A stretch of DNA of 64,000 nt from Papio anubis (lineage: Eukaryota > Chordata > Mammalia > Primates > Cercopithecidae): contig NC_044981.1 in NCBI RefSeq assembly GCF_008728515.1, positions 113,823,702 through 113,887,701 on the forward strand, read 5' to 3'. The notes under the pieces were generated by a model, which was not told the origin of the DNA, searched no databases, and saw only the letters and a list, made by a program, of their open reading frames with translations. Both the position numbers and the translations under genes were made by a program. This document shows, in pieces, positions 46,916 to 57,633 of this stretch (its first letter is position 1; each line of letters starts with the position of its first letter).

Positions 46916-47623
46916 TAATAATATAAAAACCCTTTCATCTGAAGTCAAGTTAGTCTAAAAATCGAGAGTTGGAACTCTCTGAGGCAAATTTAATGAAAAG
47001 AGAATCATATATATCCTGTTAGAAAAAAACAAAAAAGATTTGTCATGGTAGAATTTACATTAAGCAAAAAATGTCTTAAGATTGAGTTGCAATTATACTA
47101 CATTATTTAAAAAGCTAACATGATATTTTTGTCTGAACAGGGCAAAATAAAATAATTCTTATTTTCTACCCCTCAAAATATCCATAAAAAGCAAATTCTA
47201 TAATTCTACTTCTCTATATCCAATGACGGTTCCTCAATTCATACATTTTTTATAAGCAAGGGATCAATAATGAGTAAATGTATATTTTAAGGAACTACTT
47301 TTTTAACATACGTGGTTTGGGGTATTCTTTTTCTAAGCATTTTTTTCTGAACATTTTATACGATTCAAGTATTCAAGTGCTGCCCATGAAATATATAGAA
47401 ATATCTTGAAATCTCACCAAATGATTAATTGTGTTAGTATAGCTTTGATGTTAAGGATATTTTATTGTAATTCCTTTTAACCAGAAAGACATGTACTATA
47501 CTTCTATTATCCAGAATGTTCAAATAATCAGCATGCCATATTCTTCAACCATTTTGCACAAATGGCAGTTCACTGGTCATTTTAATAGTATGTAATTTCA
47601 ATAAAGGCAAATTAATATAGCAC
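46916..47623. other. Unassigned AT-rich sequence
   Basis: No recognised repeat or gene in about 700 bp. Confidence 0.45.
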
Positions 47624-47830
47624 GTTAGTCTTTATAAAGCAATTTTCATTTGCATTGCTTCATTTAACCCTCACAACAACCTTTGAGGTAGGCATTATCA
47701 TAGTCCTCATTTGTATATCTAAGTAGTCTCAAAGAGATTATGCAGTTGTCCCCAAATCATCTAGCTATTGAGTAGTAAAATCAGGAATCAAATCTTGGGC
47801 TGAGATGCTTTTCTCTTCTTGATGCATAAT
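47624..47830 (-). repeat. MIR SINE, antisense
   Basis: CATTTAACCCTCACAACAAC, CTTTGAGGTAGGCATTATCA, then 'agttgtccccaaatcatctagctattgagtagtaaaatcagg' follow the reverse MIR core closely. Confidence 0.85.
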
Positions 47831-47897
47831 GTGAAGTGTGACATAGACTATAAAAGATAATGGTCTATAGCTTCTTAATGCCTAAATGTGTGTATGC

Positions 47898-48191
47898 TTT
47901 TTTTTTTTTTTTAGATGAAGTCTTGTTCTGTCGTTAGGCTGCAGTGCAGTGGCTCAGTCTCGGCTCACTGCAACCTCTGCCTCCCGGGTTCAAGCAATTC
48001 TCCTGCCTCAACTTCCCTAGTAGCTGGGACTACAGGAACACGCCACCATGCCAGCTAATTTTTTGTATTTTAGTCGAGACGGGGTTTCACTGTGTTGCCC
48101 AGACTGGTTGCGAACTCCTGAGCTCAGGCAATCTGGCCACCTCAGTCTCCCAAAGTGCTGGGATTACAGGCATGAACCACCCCGCCAGGCC
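47898..48191 (-). mobile_element. AluS-like, antisense, full length
   Basis: Poly-T head, 'agatgaagtcttgttctgtcg' to GAACCACCCCGCCAGGCC. Possible worn duplication TGTGTATGCTT and CACATATATGCTCTT at the ends. Confidence 0.92.
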
Positions 48192-48377
48192 ACATATATG
48201 CTCTTCATTACCTGTTAAATATTCTGTGGCCATGCCCTGCTCTTCCTGAGTCTGCTAAGTCTTCTACATTTCATGTCCACTGCTGAGACATTTCAAAGTG
48301 CCTTGAAACAAAATGCAGCAACTTGCTTTTACCAGTCTGTTGTTTCTACCTGACTTGAGATAGCACCGCCATTCACC

Positions 48378-48470
48378 AGGCATTCATCCATTCATTCAAC
48401 AAATATTTACAGAGCTTTTACCATATGGCAGGCACTGTGCTTTCAGTTTTTCTAATGGTGTCAGCGGACA
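48378..48470 (-). repeat. L2 LINE 3' terminus, antisense
   Basis: CATTCATTCAACAAATATTT then ACAGAGCTTTTACCATATGG and GCAGGCACTGTGC, a reverse L2 tail. Confidence 0.75.
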
Positions 48471-48918
48471 CACACACAAGATAAACAGCCAATATATATA
48501 CAACTTCCCACTCGTTCCTTCCGATAGTATACTCTGATTGCCACCAAATCTAATACCTTACAGCCAGCTTAGATACAGACAGAGGTATGATTTGCCCAAC
48601 ATAGCTTCCATTTTGGGAGACAGTTCCTCATGAATGGGTACACAACTCACTGACTGGTGGAACTTCAGAGGATTTGAGATGGTATGTTGGTTAGTAAATA
48701 TTGCCTGGACTTATGTCGAGAGAATGTTATTTCCTTCAAAATTTTCATTCAGTAATTCTGATTACATAAAAGAGTGTCATCGTTTGGAGCTAGTGTATGT
48801 TTAACCTCTACATAAATTGATAATCTCTCTTTTTAGCAGAGAGAAAGCTTCAGGCTCAGAAACTTAAGCAGGCAACTTTAGTTAAAATTTCATATATTTT
48901 TTCATTGCATTTATTTTT
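48471..48918. other. Unassigned sequence
   Basis: No recognised element. Confidence 0.45.
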
Positions 48919-48928
48919 AGTGTTACCT

Positions 48929-48933
<5 letters not shown>

Positions 48934-48960
<27 letters not shown>

Positions 48961-49110
48961 TTTTTTGAGACAGAGTCTCGCTCTGTCGCCCAGGCTGGAG
49001 TGCAGTGGCCGGATCTCAGCTCACTGCAAGCTCCGCCTCCCGGGTTTACGCCATTCTCCTGCCTCAGCCTCCCGAGTAGCTGGGACTACAGGCGCCCGCC
49101 ACCTCGCCCG
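48934..49110 (-). mobile_element. AluYR, half-length, with perfect 15-bp duplication
   Basis: T-rich head, then the right arm only, with GTGGCCGGATCTCAGCTCAC, ending at CACCTCGCCCG. AGTGTTACCTTTTTC is present at 48919-48933 and 49111-49125 without a mismatch, so this 5'-truncated insertion is complete and young. The plus-strand frames over it are Alu read-through. Confidence 0.95.
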
Positions 49111-49329
49111 AGTGTTACCTTTTTCATAGTGAGTGAAATGTGGTTACATTTCCACATAGAATATGGATTAAGTTTCTTTTATAAATTACTCACATATAAA
49201 AGTCAGTCTATATTTAAAATTATGAAGCGTATGATGGTTGGGGTTTCGTGACATGTCGTAAATTATGGAGGTAGGACAGAAATCACTGACATTGGGGAAA
49301 ACTCATAGGCAGAAAAAGCAGCGGATTGA

Positions 49330-49445
49330 TCAGCAGCAGCCTACTTCTAGGCCGGGTTGTGTGACTTTGAAGATATCATTGAATCTTCTAAGAGCTCATC
49401 ATCTTCATCTGTAAAATGTGGGCTTGGATGAGATCTATAGTTCAA
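49330..49445 (+). repeat. MIR SINE fragment
   Basis: 'gttgtgtgactttgaagatatcattgaatcttctaagagctcatcatcttcatctgtaaaatgtgggc' follows the sense MIR core. Confidence 0.7.
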
Positions 49446-49975
49446 CATTTTTCTGGCCCCAACCCCCTAGGGACAGAAAATTCCCACTGTACAAGGGAAC
49501 CTTACTACTGCAAGGATGGCAGACTAGGAATTAGAAGGTTAGCAGGAAATGTGTAGTTATTTCAAGTTCCCCAGGCTTCCACTCCCAAGTGTATTCTCTT
49601 CATCATGTGAAGAAAATGCTTAGGGGTTGAGAATCACCAGACAAGGTCATTTCTAAGGCCTCTTCCAATTCTAAAACCACAAGAAGCTCTGATTTTACAT
49701 AGAAATGTGCATACACAGATATCAAGGACATTTGGTAGCTGTGAGAAGAAAACAGGACTATAATTTTTCCTAAGAAGGAAGAATTATTTAAAATAATGAT
49801 ACGTCTGCTTCTTTAGGGGAAAGGTGTACATGGGAAAAACTCCAGGAGAGAAATGCTTTTTACTGGGTTGATTAAAACTTGAGCTCTGTTAGTCAATGAG
49901 AATATGACTTATCTGGCAAAAACTCCTATCAGATTACAGAAATGTATTTGTGTATATGTGTGCCAGAGATAATGT
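49446..49975. other. Unassigned sequence
   Basis: No recognised element in about 530 bp before the Tigger1 element. Confidence 0.45.
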
Positions 49976-50564
49976 AGGTTCAGTTCCAGACCACTGGAAT
50001 AAAGCAAATATGACAATATAGTGAGGTTTTTAGTTCTCCAAGACATATAAAAGTTATGTTTATGTTACACTATAGTCTATTAAGTGTGCAATACACTTAT
50101 GTCTAAAAATAATGTATAAACCTTAATATAAAAATTTAAAATGCTTAATTGTTAAAATGCTAACAAATATCTGAGCCTTCAGTGAGTCATAACCTTTTTG
50201 CTGGAGGAGGGTCTTGTCTCGATGTTGATGACTACTAATGGATCAGGGTGATGGTTGCTAAAGCTTGGGGTGGCTGTGGCACTTTCTTAAAATAAGACAA
50301 CAATGAAGTTTGCCACACTGATGTACTCTTCCTTTCACAAAACAGTTCCATAGCATATGATGTGGTTTGATAGCATTTTACACAGAGTAGAACTTCTTTC
50401 AAAACTAGAGCCAATCCTCTCAAACTCTGCAGCTGCTTTATCCACTAAGTTTATGAAATATTCAAAATCCTTTGTTGTCATTTCAACAACGTTCACAGCA
50501 TCTTCGCCAGGAGTAGATTTCATCTCAAGAAGCCACTTTTTTGTCTTATCCATAAGAAGCAACT

Positions 50565-50864
50565 TGGCTGGGCACAGTGGCTCATGTCTATAATCCCAGC
50601 ACTTTGGGAGGCTGAGGCAGGTGGACCACCTGAGGTCAGGAGTTCGAGAGACCAGCCTGACCAACATGGTGAAACCCCATCTCTACTAAAAATACAAAAA
50701 GTAGCCAGGCGTGGTGGCAGGCGCCTGTAATCCCAGCTTCTCGGGAGGCTGAGACAGGAGAATCTCTTGAACCCAGGAGGTGGAGGTTGCAGTAAGCCAA
50801 GATCGCGCCACTGCACTCCCGCCTGGGCGACAGAGCGAGACTCCATCTCAAAAAAAAAAAAAAA
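50565..50864 (+). mobile_element. AluS-like inside the Tigger1
   Basis: Flanked by AAGAAGCAACT at 50554-50564 and 50865-50875. The duplicated bases belong to the Tigger1, which resumes with CCTCATCTGTTCAAG, so the insertion is later than the transposon. Confidence 0.95.
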
Positions 50865-51157
50865 AAGAAGCAACTCCTCATCTGTTCAAGTTGTATCATG
50901 AGATTGCAGCAATTCAGTCCCATTTTCAGGTTCCACCTCTAATTCTAGTTCTCTCGCTATTTCCACTACATCTGCAGTTACTTCTCCACTGAAGTCTCGA
51001 CTCCCTCAATGTCATCCCAACTTCTTCCAAACTCCTGTGAATACTGATATGCTGACCTTCTTCCATGAATGACAAATTCTTACAAGAGGATTTTCAATGT
51101 ACTTTGCCCAGATGCATCAGAGGAATCACCATCCATGGCAGCTATACCCTTATAAAA

Positions 51158-51222
51158 ACTCCAGCCTGGGTGACAGAGCTGAGTTTCAAAAAAAAAAAAA
51201 AAAAAAAGAAAAAAGAAAAGAA
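51158..51222 (+). mobile_element. Very short Alu 3' scrap inside the Tigger1
   Basis: ACTCCAGCCTGGGTGACAGA, then GCTGAGTTTC and a 20-A run, is only the last ~30 bases of an Alu plus tail. Tigger1 sequence (CAGCTATACCCTTAT before, GAAATGTATTTCTTAAAT after) flanks it. Confidence 0.85.
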
Positions 51223-52576
51223 AGAAATGTATTTCTTAAATAAAAGGACATGAAAGTCAAAATTAGTCCTTGATCCATGGTCTGCAGAATGGATGTTGTG
51301 TTAGCAGGCATTAAAACAACATTCATTTCCTTGTACATCTCCATTCAGAGATCTTGAGTGACTAGGTGCACTGCCAATGAGCGGTGACCTTTGAAAGGAA
51401 TCTGTTTTTCTGAGCACTATTTTTTTAAAGCCCAACAATGGGTTTAAAATAGTCAGCAAACCATGCTATAAACAGATATCTGTCACAGGCAGAGTAGATT
51501 TGGCAAATTCTTAAAGGCCCTACAATTTTCAGAATGGTAAACGAACATTGGATTCAACTTTAAGATACCAGCTACATAAGCCCCTAACAGGAGAATCAGC
51601 CTGTCATTTGAAGCTTCGAAGCCAGGCACTGGGTTCTGCTCTCCAACGAAAGCCTAGATGGCATGTTCTTCCTATAGAAAGCTGTTATGTCTACATTGAA
51701 AATCTGTTGTTTAGTGTACCTGCCTTCAACAATGATCCTAACTAGATCTCCTAGATAACCTGTTGCAGCTTCCACGTCAGCACTCGCTGCTTCACCTTGC
51801 ACTTTTATGTTCCAGAGACAGCTTCTTTCATTAAACTTCATGAATCAACCTCTGGTAGCTTCCAACTTTTCTTCTGCAGCTTCCTCACCTCTCTCAGCCT
51901 TCACAGAACTGAAGAGAGTTAGGACTTTGCTCAGGATCAGGCTTTGGCTTAAGGCAATGTTGTGGCTGGTTTGACCTTCTGTCTGGACCACTCAAACTTT
52001 CCCAGTATCAGCAATAAGGCTCTTTAGCTTTCTTACCATTCATGTGTTCACCAGAATAGCACTTCTCATTCCCTTCAACATTTCCTTTGCTTTCAAAACT
52101 TGGTTAACTCTGTCGCTAGAGACCCAGTCTTCAGTTTATCTCAGCTTTCAGCCTATTGCAGCTTTCAACATGCCTTCCTCACTAAGCTTAATCACTTCTA
52201 GCTTTTTGTTCAAGGTGAGAAATGTGCAACTTTTCCTTTCACTTGAACACTTAGAGGCCACTGTGGGGTTATTAACTGACCTAATTTCAATATTGTTATG
52301 TCTCAGGGAATAGGGAGGTCCAAGAAGAGGGAGAGAGACAGGGAACCACAGGTAGGTGGAGCAGTCAGAACACACACATTTATTGAATAAATTTGCCTTC
52401 TTACATGGGTGCAGTTTGTGGCTCCCCCAATTACAATAGTAACACCAAAGATCACTCATCACAGATCACCATAACAGATATAATAATAAGGAGAAAGTTT
52501 AAAATATTGCAAGAATTACCAAAATATGATACAGAGGCACTAAGTAAGCATATGCTATTTGAAAAAGTGGTGCTGA

Positions 52577-53049
52577 CTATTCACAATAGCAAAGACATGG
52601 AATCAACCTAAATGCCCATCAATGGCAGACTGGATAAAGAAAATGTGGTACATATATACCATGGAATACTATGCAGCCACAAGAAAGAACGAGATCATGT
52701 TCTTTGCAGGAACGTAGATGGAGATGGAGGCCATTATCCTTAGCAAACTAACACAGGAACAGAAAACCAGATACCACATGTTCTCACTTATAAGTGGGAG
52801 CTAATTGATGAGAACACAGGGACACAAAGAGGGGAACAGCAAACACTGGGGCCTCCACTGGAGGGTGGAGAGTGGGAGGAGGGAGAGAAACAGGAAAAAT
52901 AACTATTGGATACTAGGCTTAGTACCTAGGTGATGAAATAATCTGTACAACAAATTCCCATGACATGAGTTTACCTATATAACAAACCTACACATGTACT
53001 TCTGGACCTAAAATAAAATATTTTAAAAAGCTTTAAAAAGAGAAAAACG
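52577..53049 (+). mobile_element. L1 3' end inside the Tigger1
   Basis: Starts CTATTCACAATAGCAAAGAC and runs to an A-rich tail near 53049. GAAAAAGTGGTGCTGA (52561-52576) and GAGAAATGGTGCTGA (53050-53064) are the target-site duplication with small changes. It is a 5'-truncated primate L1 (ORF2 tail plus 3' UTR), similar in age to the copy at 45266. Confidence 0.93.
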
Positions 53050-53173
53050 AGAAATGGTGCTGATAAACTTGCTCAACATCAGTTTGCCATGAATCTTCCA
53101 TTTATTTTTTAAAATGCATTATCTGTGAAGCACAATACAGTGAACCACAATAAAACAAGGTATTCCTGCGTAA

Positions 53174-53200
53174 GTGTGTGCGTGTGTGTGTGTGTGTGTA
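53174..53200. repeat. (GT)n microsatellite
   Basis: GTGTGTGCGTGTGTGTGTG run a few bases after the Tigger1 end. Confidence 0.92.
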
Positions 53201-53609
53201 CATGTATTTGTATATGTATGTGTCTACAATAAAATACAATAATACCTCACTGATCTATAACTCAGTGTCTGGAGACCTCCTGTATCTGGAATAAACCTGA
53301 GTAAATAAGCAGTCAAAATAAATATCACAAAGTCTTTCTGCTGAGTTCACATGCCCTCCAATAACTCCACTCACAGCAGTTCACAGAGGCAGCTAACAGG
53401 AGGAGGACAAAACATTGAGAAACACTAAGTTAAACAGAATTGAAGAGGATTTCTTTCCTGCAGGACTTAGGGGAGCCTTTAAAATGTTAAGATGTGTTGA
53501 GAGCCCGCAAGGAGAGAATAATTCACTATTCTGTAAACTTATTTGACCAAAAATGTCCTTTTCTCTCAAAGCTATACTAATATTTCCAGTCATGATGATA
53601 CCTACATTT
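53201..53609. other. Unassigned sequence
   Basis: Nothing recognised. The stretch TACAATAAAATACAATAATA just after the GT run is AT-rich. Confidence 0.45.
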
Positions 53610-53720
53610 CTAGAGCCACTTTAACATTCGAATTCTCCAAGTGTTTCCACATATATCACATCTCATTTTGTCCTTACAACATCCCATGGAACGGGCTGAG
53701 TGGGAATTATTATTTCCCTG
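53610..53720 (-). repeat. MIR-like SINE, antisense
   Basis: CACATCTCATTTTGTCCTTA, then 'caacatcccatggaacgggctgagtgggaattattatttccc' follow a worn reverse MIR. Confidence 0.55.
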
Positions 53721-55152
53721 GAGTGGTGGGAGCAACAGAGGCAGGCCCAGGACCAGAATTCTCTCAGCCCTGCTCATTCCTCCAGATGTCAGCAAGTTCA
53801 CGGGTGTCAACGCATGACATTCTCCCAGACTTCCCTCACGAGTCTTCCCCAAAGTTGGAGATTTCCTTTTTCTGGTGAAGAACCAAGAGGAGGAACTAAC
53901 GTCAAAGAGATTCCCCTGAAAACACTCTGAAATTCTCAAAGTATTCTTGGAGAGTTGTGATGAAATTTAATGTTACGTAACGCTTCTCCTTGAAACTGTG
54001 TTTCATTTGCTCAATAGAATGACAAGGGTCTGAAATCCACACTTGAAAACGAGACAAAAGTGCTGAGTCAACGGAAGGCGGTACAGTGATGTTTCTGAAA
54101 TAACGAGGAATTTTCCAGGAGGCTTGAGGTAGCACTTTCTGGTTGAAAAAAAATGTTCCACAAAGAACATTCTTTGGTTTTTTGTGGAGAGAAAAAGAGA
54201 GAAGTCCCACAGTGGCATCCACAGTGGGTAAGGACAGCCACAGCTGTGGCTGCAGCCCACGGCGGTAGGCTCAGCCTTGCAGAAGAGGGCAATGGGCTGA
54301 GCTGCTGTGACCCCCATGAGGATGGAAAACAGAGGGAGGCGAGGGATGATATGCTCGACCAATGCAATTTGGATTCTGGATGGGACGGAGTGGGGCAGGC
54401 CTTGGTCATCATCAAAGGCCAAAGCTCTGGCTCAAGGCCCCACTCCCTACCATGTAATGGCTTTATAACCCTTGGCAAGTTGCCCCAGGCCTGGAGTTTC
54501 CATTCTTAAATCAACACAATGTCAGTGATGATGGCTTACCTACAGGTGCTCCGGACAGACCCTGCAAGCCTCAGGACTCAGATCTGTGAGCCTCCGACCA
54601 CGTTCCTGCCAGGCCCCACACTGATGCAGGGACTGTCACAGGACTGCACCCCACACCAGAGTGCCCTGCCTGACATGGCCTGGGAGGAGGGGTCAGGGGC
54701 TGAAAGGGAAGCCATGCTCCATTCACAAGCCATGGTGCCAGCATCTGCCTCAGGAAGGGCACCGCTGCAGAATTAGTCCCAAGGAGTTCCTTTTTCTGTT
54801 ACCCACAAGGCACCAGTATGTTTGCCTGGGCCCTGGATCCTCACTCAGGACTTTCAGCCCTTTAGTCAAATCACTTGATAGAAAATCAGACCAAGAAAAA
54901 AATCTCTAATAGGCAAAATCTCCACACCTTGCTTCTGAAATTCTTGTTTAAAAGAGAAAACAAAGAAGCTTAACAACGTTTTCTGAGTGGCTTTGGAAAA
55001 AAATTTGGAACTGGGGCTCTGTACTCCAGGAAATCCTTATGGGAAAGGAGACTACACCTCTATTCCCCTATCTAAGGTGAAGGTTAAAAGTTCAGTTTAT
55101 CATTACGATTACTGCATTATTTTTAATTTCTAATTTTGTTGATATGTAACTG
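53721..55152. other. Mostly unassigned, some GC-rich, weak MIR at 54425-54515
   Basis: Overlapping minus-strand frames of 106-139 codons (53902-54478) and a plus frame of 118 codons (54153-54509) cross each other in different registers, so none is convincing. 'aatggctttataacccttggcaagttgcccc' at 54456-54486 resembles a MIR core. Confidence 0.4.
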
Positions 55153-55797
55153 CCACCATGCATTGCTTAACAATGGGGACACATTCTGAGAAATGCACTG
55201 TTAGGGTATTTCATCACTGTACAAACACCAAAGCGTGAACCTGCACAAACCTAGATGGTCCAGCCTACTCTACACCTAGGCTAGATGGTATAGCCTATTG
55301 CTCCTAGACTACAGACCTGGACAGCATGTGACTGTACAGAATATATTGTAGGCAACTGTAATAGAATGGTATGTCCTTGTGCATCTAAATATACCTAGGC
55401 CGGGCACAGTGATTCACGCCTGTAATCCCAACATTTTGGGAGGCTGAGGCAGGTGGATCACCTAAGGTCAGGAGTTCGAGACCAGCCTGGGCAACATGGT
55501 GAAATCCCATCTCTATTTAAAAGGTACAAAAATTAGCCAGGCGTGGTGGCGGACGCCCACAATCCCAGCTACTCAGGAGGCTGAGGCAGGTTGCAGTGAT
55601 CTGAGATTGTGTCATTGCACTCCAGCCTGGGTGACAGAGCGAGACTCCGTCTCAAAAAAAAAAAAAAAAAAAAAAACAAAAAACAAACCAAAAAATTAAC
55701 ATGGAAAGGTACACTAAAAATATAGTATTATAATCTTATGAGACCACCATCATAATAAGCGTCTATCCTTTACCAAAACGTCATTATATGGCACACG
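55153..55797 (+). mobile_element. Tigger/pogo-type DNA transposon (MER8/Tigger2-like), split by an AluS
   Basis: Left part ACCATGCATTGCTTAACAAT, GATGGTATAGCCTATTGCTC, then 'gtactgtag'-like text up to 55397; right part from about 55700 has GGAAAGGTACACTAAAAATA, TATAATCTTATGAGACCACC and the inverted end ACGTCATTATATGGCACACG. The terminal motif GCATTGCTTAACAATGG is inverted at the other end. The AluS at 55398 splits it. Confidence 0.7.
55398..55692 (+). mobile_element. AluS-like, right-arm internal deletion
   Basis: GGCCGGGCACAGTGATTCAC to a 24-A tail. The right arm lacks about 30 bases between CTGAGGCAGG and TTGCAGTG. Inserted in the Tigger-type element. Confidence 0.93.
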
Positions 55798-57321
55798 ACT
55801 ATATAAAAAAGTCAGTTAAAAATAATCACACTTGTCTTGTTTTAGCAAAACGAATCTTTTATGTGTGTTTGGCTTCACATTTGTTTGATTTGGTATTATC
55901 TGAGAGAAACCGAAAATTGCATAATTCAATTAAACCTTATTTATTTATTCAGAGTCATCCACAGGCTTGCTTATGTAAAACACAACTGAAAATAGGAGCT
56001 CATGGCCTAACGTCTAAAAGAGGTAAACAGACAAAGATGAGGCACGCTGTTCCCTTATTCATTAAGAGCAGTCGGTATTAAGTGCGGTAAGTGAGCCGGC
56101 ACACCAGGATAAAATGGCTCCTGTCTCCAGGAGAGGAACCATCCAGCAAGCATTCGGAGCGCCAGTGAGGGCCATTCCCGCTGCTTTACAAATTCCAACA
56201 CGTTCTGTATTTGCTCCCTGAATTTACTGCCTGTTAGAAGCAGCAGGTTAGCGGGATGGGGAGGAGCTGCTACTACCAGCCACCTGATTACAGGGCGAAG
56301 GCCAAGGGACCACACAGGAGATGCAAACCTACAACAGACCCAAGAGTGCACCCAGCAGGACAGAGCAAGGCCAGGTAAGGGCGGGACAGCGGGTCCCACT
56401 CACCATGACGGACCCAGAGGAGACAGCTGGATCACAGCCAGATTCCAGAAACGATGTCTTACAAGATTCAAACGATGACTAATAGTTCCATTGGAGAAGA
56501 AAACCATGTGTAATACATTTTAAAGAGATTTCCAACAAATGGTTAAATAAAAGGGGGGAGGGAATGATGGTTAAAGCTCTAAACTCTCACTTTCTAGAAA
56601 ACATCCTTATCTGGGGCTCTTCACTCCACGCTATTCCAGATAAGTAAGGCCTTACACTATGTTTTACTACAATTATCTCCCTTTACCTCTTTTCAAAATG
56701 CCCAACTCCAGCTGCTGTATCTCATTAAACTTTAAGTTTCACTTCAAAACTCACCACGTGCAGAAAAGAATGAGATGATTCTGCACAAAACTGGTAGTCA
56801 CAATAAAACAGCTTTATTTCCAAGTCCCTGAAATGCTCAGTTGCGTCACTGACCACACTCCCACCCTCAAAAATCCACCACAAACACTTCTGCTGAGAAA
56901 AGGATTGAACACATAGGAAAATGTAAGCTAATGGTCATATTTTTCAAAAACTTGGAAGAAGATCCACTAAGTGCCTGAATGAGAACCAGAAAGTGCTCCT
57001 CTTCTGCAAACCAGGACTGGAGGTCTGAAGCAAAAGCCGGAATTTCTCCAACACAGAACAACACCAGGCTGGTATTTAAACAGATCTGTCTTTGTTGTTT
57101 ATTTTTTTTCTTGCAGAGGAGGCAGATTTGCCCTATTAATTCAGCCAAATAAATAAGGACAATTCTCTGGAATGCACATGTCCTTTAAAAAATGCAGAAA
57201 ATAAAGTGTAAGTAATAAAATTTCAGCTCATAATTCCTCCGAGTTATAAAACAATAGCAACAACAATCAAATATATATGTCCTGTTCTCCTACAACAAAG
57301 TATAAAATTCATATTTTACCA
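55798..57321. other. Unassigned, with weak splice-like signals
   Basis: No named repeat. A GC-richer part (56090-56460) holds a strong-looking donor CCAG|GTAAGG at 56371-56380, and GTTGTTTATTTTTTTTCTTGCAG at 57094-57116 looks like a good acceptor. A minus-strand AATAAA lies near 56812-56820. None of these builds a gene. Frames at 56055-56399 (minus, 114 codons) and 56867-57148 (minus, 93 codons) have no recognised domain. Confidence 0.35.
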
Positions 57322-57633
57322 GGCCAGGCGCAGTGGTTCATACCTGTAATCCCAGCACTTTGGGAGGCCGAGGCAGGCGGATCATCTGGGATCAGGATTT
57401 CAAGACCAGCCTGACCAACATAGTGAAATCCCATCTCTACTAAAAATTTCAAAAAAAATTAGCCGGGCGTGGAGGTGTGTGTTTGTAATCCCAGCTACTA
57501 GGGAGGCTGAGGCATGAGAATTGCTTGAACCCAGGAAGCAGAGGTTGCAGTGAGCTGAGATCGCACCACTGCACTCCAGCCTCGGGGATAGAGTGAAACC
57601 CTGTCTCAAAAAATAAAAATAAAAAATTGAATT
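57322..57633 (+). mobile_element. AluS-like, full length
   Basis: GGCCAGGCGCAGTGGTTCAT to AAAAAATAAAAATAAAAAATT tail (about 57608-57633). Diverged: GGAGGTGTGTGTTTGTAATC in the right arm. Confidence 0.9.

Larger units (their letters stand above)
50160..52261 (-). pseudogene. Tigger1 transposase pseudogene
   Basis: This is the decayed transposase of the Tigger1 element, a DDE enzyme with an N-terminal helix-turn-helix that would cut and paste the transposon. The N-terminus lies in the frame 52148-52462 (residues ASKCSSERKSCTFLTLNKKL after the start), a middle piece at 51596-51841 includes FNVDITAFYRK around the first catalytic Asp, and the C-terminus at about 50335-50565 has TPGEDAVNVVEMTTKDFEYF. 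The start codon position 52259-52261 reads GTG where an ATG is expected (recalled). Frameshifts, stops, a deletion near 51060 and two later insertions (AluS, Alu scrap) break the frame. The expected stop is at 50160-50162. Host-domesticated relatives (the TIGD genes) exist, but this copy is clearly non-functional. Confidence 0.88.
49976..53168 (-). mobile_element. Tigger1 DNA transposon, near full length, broken by three insertions
   Basis: Tigger1 is a pogo/mariner-type element of about 2.4 kb. The left end begins AGGTTCAGTTCCAGACCACT; the right end (53105-53168) holds the terminal repeat, ending ATAAAACAAGGTATTCCTG. Removing the AluS (50565-50864), the Alu scrap (51158-51222) and the L1 end (52577-53049) leaves about 2.35 kb, so most of the element is present. 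The region near 51060 has lost about 40 bases by comparison with remembered consensus. It runs opposite to the plus strand. It is long dead and predates the Alu and L1 insertions within it. Confidence 0.93.

Noticed and set aside
51158..51253. 62-codon lysine-rich frame
   Set aside because: The K-run is the A tail of the Alu scrap, followed by Tigger1 sequence.
54003..54509. Overlapping frames of 106-139 codons on both strands
   Set aside because: They overlap in different registers, share no familiar domain and show no splice or polyadenylation context.
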